Part shown: piece by piece, positions 1-5,718 of the stretch
Numbering within the stretch: the first letter of the stretch is position 1
Layout of the letters: each line of letters opens with the position of its first letter
DNA from: Actinomycetes bacterium
GTDB taxonomy: Bacteria > Actinomycetota > Actinomycetes > Actinomycetales > Cellulomonadaceae
Assembly (NCBI GenBank): GCA_023401045.1
Contig: JAEXEM010000365.1
Location: 1-5,880 of the forward strand
Direction of reading: 5' to 3'
Length of the DNA: 5,880 bases
Made by a program: the position numbers and the translations under genes
Notes under the pieces: generated by a model
Databases searched by the model: none
What the model saw: the letters and a program-made list of their open reading frames with translations, nothing else
Told to the model about the DNA's origin: nothing

Positions 1-6
1 CACGGC

Positions 7-42
7 GCCACGGCCGGACCGGTGGACCGGTCGGGCCGTGGC
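7..42 (-). terminator. Probable transcription terminator after the pilin operon
   Basis: A long two-part inverted repeat begins 7 nt after the stop codon of the last pilin gene. The outer stem is 9 bp (7-15 with 34-42). A single G/G mismatch (16/33) separates it from a 6-bp inner stem (17-22 with 27-32) closed by a 4-nt loop. Its position and stability fit an end-of-operon terminator. No U-tract is visible in the 6 nt that remain before the window edge. That is common for hairpin terminators in high-GC actinobacteria, but it means the hairpin could instead protect the 3' end of the pilin mRNA. Confidence 0.6.
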
Positions 43-49
43 GGGGGAC

Positions 50-469
50 TCAGGAGCAGGTGGTGCCGGCGGGCAGGAGGCCGCCGCCGTCCGAGTCGTA
101 GTAGAACCCGGTCGTGCTCGTGCCGGCGGGGTTGGTGATCTGGATGCAGAAGGCGTTGGCGTTCGCCGAGACAGGGTTGAACACGTTGCCGGCGCTCAGC
201 TTGATGGTGCTGGTGCCGAGCGTGAGCGTCCCGGAGGTGCCCGTCGGCGCGAGGTAGGTCTGCGCGTCCGTGTAGTACGTCTCGTACTCGTTCGCGACCG
301 TGCGCAGGTCGGACTTGATCGACGCGTCGACCGCCTTCTTGCGCTGGTTGAGGAACACCGGGATGGCGATCGCCGAGAGGATCCCGATGATGATGATGAC
401 GACCAGGAGCTCGATCAGGGTGAAGCCCTGGTCCTTCTCGTCGATGGACTTGCGCACGCGAGCGATCAT
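50..469 (-). CDS. pilA: Type IV prepilin, probable major pilin
   Basis: Predicted 139-residue prepilin, the subunit that polymerises into the extracellular pilus fibre. It has a 15-residue leader containing basic residues that ends in Gly15, followed by the class III signal GFTLIELLVV. Cleavage by prepilin peptidase is expected between Gly15 and Phe16, giving a mature chain of 124 residues with the conserved Glu at mature position 5 (E20). A hydrophobic helix spans about residues 16-38 and continues as an amphipathic helix rich in K, D, E and Y (41-68). The C-terminal half is Gly/Thr/Ser-rich. It has two cysteines, C108 and C138, flanking a YYDSDGGGLL segment, and these could form a disulfide. 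The ATG at 469 was chosen because GAGGA lies 5 nt upstream and because it gives a normal leader; the reading frame stays open upstream but lacks such signals. It is the last gene of the cluster. Calling it the major pilin rests on its typical sequence and separate leader region, and is an inference. Confidence 0.9.
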   Translation of the reverse strand: MIARVRKSIDEKDQGFTLIELLVVIIIIGILSAIAIPVFLNQRKKAVDASIKSDLRTVANEYETYYTDAQTYLAPTGTSGTLTLGTSTIKLSAGNVFNPVSANANAFCIQITNPAGTSTTGFYYDSDGGGLLPAGTTCS

Positions 470-474
470 GCCCG

Positions 475-479
475 TCCTC
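475..479 (-). promoter_or_regulatory. Ribosome binding site of the distal pilin gene
   Basis: GAGGA on the minus strand, 5 nt before the ATG at 469. It decides the start codon in a frame that stays open to 610. Confidence 0.7.
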
Positions 480-513
480 GTTTCTGTGCCATGTGAAGAA
501 CTGCGTCGGATGC

Positions 514-529
514 CGGGCCGACCGGCCCG
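514..529 (-). repeat. Inverted repeat in the gap between the two pilin genes
   Basis: A perfect 6-bp stem (514-519 with 524-529) closes a 4-nt loop; the symmetry extends to 7 bp if a 2-nt centre is allowed. It lies in the 160-bp gap between the two pilin genes, about 35 nt upstream of the distal ribosome binding site. No U-tract follows. It could be a partial terminator, an mRNA processing or stability element, or chance in GC-rich DNA. I see no convincing -35/-10 promoter and no recognisable riboswitch in the rest of the gap. Confidence 0.4.
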
Positions 530-629
530 CCGAATCCTGCTTCGGCAGCCGTCCGCCCTGGGTTGAGCACGTCTGGTGCGTTCGTGACGACGATCACCCG
601 AGCGGAGCATCGGACCGGGCGGAAGCGGG

Positions 630-1043
630 TCAGGGCAGGGCGAACGTGACCGTGCCCGCGCACGTCGCCGAGGCGTCCGTCACCAGCCCGCCCCGCGCTG
701 TGTCGTACACCCAGGGGTGCGTCGGGCCCGGTCCGCTCGAGTGGTCACCCACCAGGCAGTAGTCCTCGCCGTCGACGACCACGTCGATGGTCGTGCCCGT
801 GCTCAGCGCCGCGTCGGCTCGGACGTCGTCCGCTGCCGACGGCAGCTCCCCCTCCGCGGTTCGCGCGGCCTCGATGGCGGTCGCGGCGGTACGGAGGTCG
901 TGCTGCACCGTCACGTCGAGCGCCCGGTGGCGCTGGGACAGGTACGACGGGATCGCGATGGCCGCCAGCAGCCCGATGACGACGATGACGACGAGAAGCT
1001 CGACCAGGGAGAAACCACGTTCGCCGTGCTGGTGCGGAGGCAT
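630..1043 (-). CDS. Type IV prepilin-like protein (second pilin)
   Basis: Predicted 137-residue prepilin. A short 10-residue leader ends in Gly10 and is followed by the class III signal GFSLVELLVV, with Glu15 at mature position 5. Cleavage between Gly10 and Phe11 would leave 127 residues. The hydrophobic helix covers about residues 11-33. The rest is a small, acidic, Ala-rich globular domain (roughly 60-137). C96 and C128 flank a WVYDTARGGL segment that resembles the C-terminal region of the neighbouring pilin; outside this region and the N-terminal helix the two proteins differ strongly. The start ATG has a modest AAGGG 7 nt upstream (1051-1055). The gene begins 37 nt after pilC, so it is probably co-transcribed with it. 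It may be a minor pilin that initiates or caps the fibre, or an alternative main subunit; the sequence alone does not decide. Confidence 0.88.
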   Translation of the reverse strand: MPPHQHGERGFSLVELLVVIVVIGLLAAIAIPSYLSQRHRALDVTVQHDLRTAATAIEAARTAEGELPSAADDVRADAALSTGTTIDVVVDGEDYCLVGDHSSGPGPTHPWVYDTARGGLVTDASATCAGTVTFALP

Positions 1044-1068
1044 GTCGGCGCCCTTCGTCTCGAGGAGG

Positions 1069-1084
1069 CTGAGCGCTCGCTCAG
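1069..1084 (-). repeat. Small hairpin over the pilC stop codon
   Basis: Perfect 6-bp inverted repeat (1069-1074 with 1079-1084) around a 4-nt centre, overlapping the pilC TGA at 1081-1083 and extending into the 37-nt gap before the second pilin gene. It has no U-tract and is unlikely to be a full terminator. It could set an mRNA processing or decay boundary between the low-level machinery genes and the pilin genes, or it could be chance. Confidence 0.4.
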
Positions 1085-2316
1085 TTGATGAGGTTGAACA
1101 CCGAGAAGATCGGCATGTAGAGAGCGATGATCATGCCGCCGATGATCGTGCCGAGGACGACGATCATGAGCGGCTCGATGAGCGACGTGAGCTGCTCGGT
1201 CGTCGCCTCGACCTCCTGGTCGTAGAACTCGGCGATCTTCTCGAGCATGTCGTCGAGCGCACCCGTGTCCTCACCGACGGCCATCATCTGCACGACCATC
1301 GGCGGGAACACCGAGTGGGAGGACAGCGGATCGGTGAGCGAGTGGCCGGCACGCACGGACTCCTGCACCGAGCGCGTGGCCTTCTCGATGACGAGGTTCC
1401 CGGACGTCTCCCCCACGATGTCCAGGGCCTGCAGGATCGGGACGCCCGCGTGGATCATCGTGCCGAAGTTCCGCGTGAACCGGCTGACGGCGATCTTCTG
1501 GAACAGCTTCCCGAACACCGGGACCTTGAGCTTCCAGGGGTCGACGAGCTCGCGAACAGACTTGTCGTTCTTGTGCTTGCCCCACCACAGCGAGAAGAGC
1601 ACCAGTGCGACCAGCGTCGGCAGGCCGGTCCATTTGAGGATCTCCGAGAGCTTGACGAGGATCTGCGTCGGCACCGGCAGCTCTCCGCCCAGGCTCGCGA
1701 ACATCCCGGCGAACACCGGCACGATGAACAGCAGCATGCCGACCACCGCGAGGATCGCGATGACGAAGACGACGACCGGGTAGGTCATCGCCGATTTCAC
1801 CTTGCCGCGGAGCTTGACCTCGGCCTCGAAGTTCGAGGCGACCGACACGAGCACCTGGTCGAGGAATCCACCGACCTCGCCGGCCTTGACCATGTTGATC
1901 ATGAGCGGCGGGAACACGTCGGCGTGCTTGGTGAGGGCCGACGAGAACGCGACACCGACCTCGACGTCGCCACGCACCTGCGCCAGCCGCTTGGCCAGCG
2001 GCTTGCTCTCGGTCTGCTCGGCCAGGATCGTCAGCGCCCGTAGCAGCGACAGGCCGGCGTTGATCATGGTCGCCAGCTGGCGTGCCATGATCGCCAGGTC
2101 CTTGAGCGTGATCTTGTCGTTGAGGCCCGGGATCGAGATCTCCTTCTGGAGCCCCGTCGTCCCGACCTCGTTGATCGACATTGGCGCCAGGCCCAGCGTC
2201 TTGAGCTTGTTCGCGACGGCACCCTGGTTCGGCGCCTCGATCCGGCCCTTGACGATCTTGCCGGAACGGTCGCGGACGGCGTACTCGAAGGTGCGGGTCC
2301 TGGTCTGCGAGGCCAT
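1081..2316 (-). CDS. pilC: Type IV pilus inner-membrane platform protein PilC (GspF family)
   Basis: Predicted 411-residue integral membrane protein. It forms the cytoplasmic-membrane platform on which the PilB and PilT ATPases act to insert or remove pilins. The length is normal for PilC/GspF. An N-terminal segment of about 70 residues (F10 to N66; FEYAVRDRSGKIVKGRIEA is typical of the family) precedes two repeated T2SSF domains, about 75-198 and 277-399. Each opens with a matching motif: ARQLATMINAGLSLLRAL (78-95) and TRNFGTMIHAGVPILQAL (281-298). Hydrophobic segments lie at about 176-203, 229-246 and 381-408, giving the usual three-helix topology. I prefer the ATG at 2316, because the Shine-Dalgarno sequence GGAAGGA lies 7 nt upstream and its A is also the last base of the pilT TGA. 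A GTG directly before it (2319) would add one residue and gives poorer spacing. The one-base overlap with pilT implies translational coupling. Confidence 0.95.
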   Translation of the reverse strand: MASQTRTRTFEYAVRDRSGKIVKGRIEAPNQGAVANKLKTLGLAPMSINEVGTTGLQKEISIPGLNDKITLKDLAIMARQLATMINAGLSLLRALTILAEQTESKPLAKRLAQVRGDVEVGVAFSSALTKHADVFPPLMINMVKAGEVGGFLDQVLVSVASNFEAEVKLRGKVKSAMTYPVVVFVIAILAVVGMLLFIVPVFAGMFASLGGELPVPTQILVKLSEILKWTGLPTLVALVLFSLWWGKHKNDKSVRELVDPWKLKVPVFGKLFQKIAVSRFTRNFGTMIHAGVPILQALDIVGETSGNLVIEKATRSVQESVRAGHSLTDPLSSHSVFPPMVVQMMAVGEDTGALDDMLEKIAEFYDQEVEATTEQLTSLIEPLMIVVLGTIIGGMIIALYMPIFSVFNLIN

Positions 2317-3809
2317 CACGGCATCCTTCCGGCGTAGAACGAGCCGCCCATGCCGGACTTCGCGAGGTTCGCGCCGGCGGAGCCGCCGCCGTCACGTCCC
2401 GTGAGCCGGTTGAAGTCCTCGATGTGGTGGCACTTCTCGAGCCCGACCTCGTACGTGATCCGGCCCGTCTTGACGAGGTCCGCAAGGTGCTGGTCCATGG
2501 TGTGCATGCCTTGCTGCGCACCCGCCTGCATCGACGAGTAGATCTGGTGCGTCTTGCCCTCGCGGATGAGGTTGCGGATCGCGGGCGTGGCGATGAGCAC
2601 CTCGGTCGCCACCGCCCGCCCCGGACCGTCGGCCCGCTTGCACAGCGTCTGGCACACGACGCCCTGGATGGCGCCGGCCAGCTGTGTGCGGACCTGCTCC
2701 TGCTGGTGCGCGGGGAACACGTCGATGACTCGGTCGATGGTCTGCGCGGCGTCCTGAGTGTGCAGGGTCGCGAACACGAGGTGGCCGGTCTCAGCCGCAG
2801 TGAGAGCGACCGAGATCGTCTCGAGATCACGCATCTCGCCGACGAGGATGATGTCAGGGTCCTGGCGCAGCACGTGCTTGAGCGCGTTGGCGAAGGAGTG
2901 GGTGTCCGCCCCGACCTCACGCTGGTTGACGATGCACTTCTTGTGGCGGTGGAGGAACTCGATCGGGTCCTCGACCGTCATGATGTGGTCCTCGCGCGTG
3001 CGGTTCGCGAGGTCGATGATCGCGGCCAGGGTCGTCGACTTGCCCGAGCCGGTAGGCCCGGTGACGAGGACGAGCCCGCGCGGCATGGACGCGAACTGGC
3101 CGACGACCGGAGGGACGCCCAGCGCCTCCAGCGGCTTGATCTCGTAGGGGATCACACGGAAGGCGGCGCCGATCGACTCCCGCTGCTGGTAGAGGTTCAC
3201 GCGGAACCGCGCGAGCCCCCGCACTGCGTGCGAGACGTCGAGCTCAAGGTTCGCCTCGTAGGTCTCGCGCTGCTTCTGCGAGAGGATCGCGTACAGCGAG
3301 CGGCGCAAGGGCTCCGGCTCGACCCTGGCGAACTGCTCGAGCGGACGCAGCGCGCCCGACAGCCGGACCATGGGCGGTGCACCCGCGGTGAAGTGCACGT
3401 CCGAAGCACCGAGACGTACCATCTCGCGCAGCACCTCGTCGATGTCGAGGTCACCCTCCTGACGGTCCGAGCCGCTCCCCCGGCGTCCCGGCTGCGCGGT
3501 GCGTGCCGGCTGTGCTGGGCGTAGGGGGTGAGGCTCAGCGGCACGGGCCTGCTGCGGCGGGGCGACGGGCGGGGCCGGCACGACCGGCTGCGGCACGTAG
3601 GTCGCCAGGGCGGGCAGCGGCGACGCGGGGGGCGTGACAGACGGGGGGACCGCGTGACTCACGGCCGGCGGCGCCGGGTACCCGGGTGGGACATCCCCGA
3701 CGACCGACTGCGAGGGCACCGGGTCGAAGGACGCGGTCGGGCCGGCCGGCCGGTAGGGCGGGAGCCGCCGCGTGGCATCGGCTCGATACGCCGGGTGGTT
3801 CTCCGTCAC
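2316..3809 (-). CDS. pilT: Type IV pilus retraction ATPase PilT with proline-rich N-terminal extension
   Basis: Predicted 497-residue hexameric ATPase that drives pilus depolymerisation and retraction at the cytoplasmic face of PilC. The PilT core runs from about residue 119 to 470. It contains a PAS-like N-domain (ASDVHFTAGAPPMVRLSG, 135-152), Walker A GPTGSGKST (251-259, Lys257), an Asp box TVEDPIEF (278-285), Walker B DPDIILVGEMRD (317-328) and a His box TGHLVFATLHTQDA (341-354). It also has AIRNLIRE (410-417), the signature that separates PilT from PilB. A Gly-rich tail (471-497) follows. Canonical PilT is about 345-370 residues and begins almost at the core. Here residues 1-118 are an extra Pro/Ala/Val-rich arm, with 30 prolines in the first 110 residues, probably disordered. 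The GTG start has GGAGGA 5 nt upstream; an ATG 48 nt further upstream (3857) lacks a ribosome binding site. The gene lies between pilB (92-bp gap) and pilC (one-base overlap). Confidence 0.95.
   Translation of the reverse strand: MTENHPAYRADATRRLPPYRPAGPTASFDPVPSQSVVGDVPPGYPAPPAVSHAVPPSVTPPASPLPALATYVPQPVVPAPPVAPPQQARAAEPHPLRPAQPARTAQPGRRGSGSDRQEGDLDIDEVLREMVRLGASDVHFTAGAPPMVRLSGALRPLEQFARVEPEPLRRSLYAILSQKQRETYEANLELDVSHAVRGLARFRVNLYQQRESIGAAFRVIPYEIKPLEALGVPPVVGQFASMPRGLVLVTGPTGSGKSTTLAAIIDLANRTREDHIMTVEDPIEFLHRHKKCIVNQREVGADTHSFANALKHVLRQDPDIILVGEMRDLETISVALTAAETGHLVFATLHTQDAAQTIDRVIDVFPAHQQEQVRTQLAGAIQGVVCQTLCKRADGPGRAVATEVLIATPAIRNLIREGKTHQIYSSMQAGAQQGMHTMDQHLADLVKTGRITYEVGLEKCHHIEDFNRLTGRDGGGSAGANLAKSGMGGSFYAGRMP
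2324..2330 (-). promoter_or_regulatory. Ribosome binding site of pilC, inside the end of pilT
   Basis: GGAAGGA on the minus strand lies 7 nt before the ATG at 2316 but only 4 nt before the alternative GTG at 2319, which favours the ATG. It sits within the last codons of pilT, as expected for coupled translation. Confidence 0.6.
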
Positions 3810-3814
3810 GTCCG

Positions 3815-3820
3815 TCCTCC
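3815..3820 (-). promoter_or_regulatory. Ribosome binding site of pilT
   Basis: GGAGGA on the minus strand, 5 nt before the GTG at 3809. It decides the start in favour of this GTG over the in-frame ATG at 3857, which has no purine-rich sequence at a suitable distance. Confidence 0.75.
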
Positions 3821-3827
3821 GTCGTCC

Positions 3828-3844
3828 CGTGCCGACGTGGCACG
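3828..3844 (-). repeat. Hairpin in the pilT leader
   Basis: Perfect 6-bp stem (3828-3833 with 3839-3844) with a 5-nt loop, ending 7 nt upstream of the pilT Shine-Dalgarno sequence in the 92-bp gap between pilB and pilT. No U-tract is present. Folding here could affect ribosome access or mRNA stability, but short perfect stems are not rare in GC-rich DNA. Confidence 0.4.
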
Positions 3845-3901
3845 TCGTGCTCTTCATCGGCCGCAGCGGCGCCCGACTTGAGCCGGCAACGCACGCTTCG
3901 G

Positions 3902-5575
3902 TCAGGCGACGACGCGCAGGATCTCCTCGATCGACGTGTCCCCGAGCGCCACTTTGTGCCAGCCGTCCTCACGCAACGTCCGCATGCCCTGCTTGACGGC
4001 GGTGGCGCCGATGTCGGCGGAGGACGAGTGCGCGACCGCGTGGCGCTCGATCTCCTCTGTCACCTGCATGACCTCGTGCAGCGCGAGTCGACCCTTGTAC
4101 CCGGTGCGCGAGCACGCGGTGCAGCCGGCGGGTCGGTACAGCTCGGGCAGCGGCTCCCCGGGGACCCACGGGAAGCGCGCCGCCTCGAGCTCCTGGGGCG
4201 TCGGGGTGTAGCGCTCCTTGCACTTGGGGCACAGCCGCCGCGCGAGCCGCTGGGCGACGACGCAGTCGAGCGCGGACCCGACGAGGAACGGCTCGATGCC
4301 CATCTCCGTGAGCCGGGTCACCGCCGACGGCGCGTCGTTCGTGTGCAGCGTGGAGAGCACGAGGTGGCCGGTGAGAGCAGCCTCGACCGCGATCTGGGCG
4401 GTCTCGTGGTCACGGATCTCACCGAGGAGGACGACGTCGGGGTCCGAGCGCAGGATCGAGCGCAGGGCGGCGGCGAACGTCAGGCCGGCCTTGGGGTTGA
4501 CCTGGACCTGGTTGATGCCCGGCAGGCGGTACTCGACCGGGTCCTCGACCGTGATGACGTTGATCTCCGGCTTGGACACGGCGTTGAGCGTCGCGTAGAG
4601 CGTCGTCGACTTGCCGGATCCCGTCGGACCGGTCACGAGGATCATGCCGTACGGCTTGGTGTAGGACTGCTGGTACGTCGCGTAGTTGTGGTCGAGGAAC
4701 GACAGGTCACGCAGGTCGAGGCTCGCGGTCGAGTTGTCGAGGATGCGCATGACGATCTTCTCGCCCCACACCGTCGGCAGGGTCGCCACACGCAGGTCGA
4801 TCTTGCGCCCGTTGTGCATCACCGACATACGACCGTCCTGCGGCTTGCGCTTCTCCGCGATGTCGATGTCGCTCATGATCTTCACGCGACTGATGACGCC
4901 CCCCGTGATGTTCTTCGGGGACCGCTGCGTCTCGTGGAGCACTCCGTCGATCCGGTACCGCACGCGCAGATCGTGCTCGGTCGGCTCGATGTGGATGTCG
5001 GACGCGCGGTCGGTGATCGCCTGCGTGACGAGCAGGTTGACGTACCGGACGATCGGCGCGTCGTCGTCCGAGACGTTCCCGAGATTGCCGAGGTCGACCT
5101 CCTGCGGTGCGAGCTCCTCCTCGAACGCCGACGAGAGGTCCTCCATCTCGTCGTCGGCACGGCAGAAGCGGTCGATGGCGCGCAGCACATTGTCGTAGAC
5201 GGCGACGACCGGGATGACGTGCATGCCCGACAGCGTGCGCACGTCGTCGACGGCAACGACGTTGCCGGGGTCGGGCGTCGCGAGCACCAGCGCACCGTCG
5301 CGCACGGCGACGGGCAGGACGGAGTTGCGGCGGCACACGGCCGCCGGGACCATCGCCACCGCCGCCCGGTCGACCGGGTACTCGTCGAGGTCGACGAACT
5401 CCATGCCGACCTGCGCGGCGAGCGCCCGGACGAGCTGGGCCTCGGTGAGGATGCCGAGCTCGACCAGCGTGCGGCCGAGCGAGGTCCCCAGGCTGGTCTG
5501 CTCGTCGAGCGCCGCGAGCAGCTGCGCCTCCGTGACGAGCCCCTCGTCGAGCAGGACCTCACCGAGCTGCTTCAC
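3902..5575 (-). CDS. pilB: Type IV pilus assembly (extension) ATPase PilB
   Basis: Predicted 557-residue hexameric ATPase of the GspE/PulE/PilB family that powers pilin polymerisation on PilC. The N-terminal MshEN-type domain contains two 24-residue motifs, 3-26 and 32-55, exactly 5 residues apart, and extends to about residue 138. An acidic linker (141-173) leads to the catalytic part. That part contains ASDIHIEP (191-198), the Asp box TVEDPVEY (342-349), Walker A GPTGSGKST (316-324, Lys322), Walker B DPDVVLLGEIRD (378-389) and the His box TGHLVLSTLHTNDA (402-415). Four cysteines, C449/C452 and C485/C488, form the zinc motif that is present in PilB/GspE and absent from PilT. The length is normal. 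The GTG at 5575 has a strong GAGGAGG 5 nt upstream and places the family's typical KQLGEVLLDEG directly after the start; the open frame continues to 5866 but would run back through aroE. It is the first pil gene after aroE. A type II secretion role is less likely given the adjacent pilT and pilins. Confidence 0.95.
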   Translation of the reverse strand: MKQLGEVLLDEGLVTEAQLLAALDEQTSLGTSLGRTLVELGILTEAQLVRALAAQVGMEFVDLDEYPVDRAAVAMVPAAVCRRNSVLPVAVRDGALVLATPDPGNVVAVDDVRTLSGMHVIPVVAVYDNVLRAIDRFCRADDEMEDLSSAFEEELAPQEVDLGNLGNVSDDDAPIVRYVNLLVTQAITDRASDIHIEPTEHDLRVRYRIDGVLHETQRSPKNITGGVISRVKIMSDIDIAEKRKPQDGRMSVMHNGRKIDLRVATLPTVWGEKIVMRILDNSTASLDLRDLSFLDHNYATYQQSYTKPYGMILVTGPTGSGKSTTLYATLNAVSKPEINVITVEDPVEYRLPGINQVQVNPKAGLTFAAALRSILRSDPDVVLLGEIRDHETAQIAVEAALTGHLVLSTLHTNDAPSAVTRLTEMGIEPFLVGSALDCVVAQRLARRLCPKCKERYTPTPQELEAARFPWVPGEPLPELYRPAGCTACSRTGYKGRLALHEVMQVTEEIERHAVAHSSSADIGATAVKQGMRTLREDGWHKVALGDTSIEEILRVVA

Positions 5576-5580
5576 ACGTG

Positions 5581-5587
5581 CCTCCTC
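5581..5587 (-). promoter_or_regulatory. Ribosome binding site of pilB
   Basis: GAGGAGG on the minus strand, 5 nt before the GTG at 5575. It is the strongest Shine-Dalgarno sequence in the window and fixes the pilB start within a frame that is open to 5866. Confidence 0.8.
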
Positions 5588-5598
5588 GTCGCCGGTGC

Positions 5599-5615
5599 GA
5601 GGCCGCGTAGGCCTC
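5599..5615 (-). repeat. Hairpin in the aroE-pilB gap
   Basis: Perfect 6-bp stem (5599-5604 with 5610-5615) and 5-nt loop, ending 11 nt upstream of the pilB Shine-Dalgarno sequence. It could be a leader structure of pilB or a weak aroE terminator without a U-tract. The remainder of the 143-bp gap (5576-5718) is GC-rich. I find no convincing promoter in it, although a promoter for the pil genes would be expected here or within aroE. Confidence 0.4.
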
Positions 5616-5718
5616 CCGCCGCAGCATCGGCACACGGCCGCCCGGGCTGTAGCGCACCGGTCACCGTGTTGTGCGCGGTGTCCCCCGTGCGTGCGACGTC
5701 CGTGGGCGCCGCGCGTGC

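Noticed and set aside
386..397. Four tandem GAT units (ATC on the coding strand) in the distal pilin gene
   Set aside because: They encode the Ile run of the conserved pilin helix. The tract is short, and unit gain or loss would not shift the frame, so a phase-variation role is not supported.
361..1020. Similar DNA at 361-430 and 950-1019 as a possible direct repeat element
   Set aside because: The similarity is explained by both stretches encoding the conserved N-terminal pilin helix. It is not a separate repeat.
787..2043. A 418-codon open frame on the plus strand, rich in Arg, Asp, Glu and His
   Set aside because: It lies antisense to pilC and the second pilin and has the composition typical of the complement of a GC-rich gene. 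It matches no family I recognise and lacks a good ribosome binding site.
1271..2920. A 549-codon open frame on the minus strand spanning pilC and the end of pilT
   Set aside because: It is an alternative frame of two confidently identified genes, with Arg/Ser/Ala/Pro-rich low-complexity sequence and no domain.
2424..3524. A 366-codon open frame on the plus strand opposite pilT
   Set aside because: It is the complement of the conserved PilT core, with shadow-type Arg/Asp/Leu-rich composition and no recognisable domain.
3810..3857. Upstream ATG start for pilT adding 16 residues
   Set aside because: There is no Shine-Dalgarno sequence before it, while the GTG at 3809 has GGAGGA at 5 nt. The added residues would also include the leader hairpin.
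5646..5651. A TACAGC on the minus strand as a possible -10 element for pilB
   Set aside because: It lacks the final T of the usual TAnnnT pattern, and no -35-like hexamer lies at a suitable distance.
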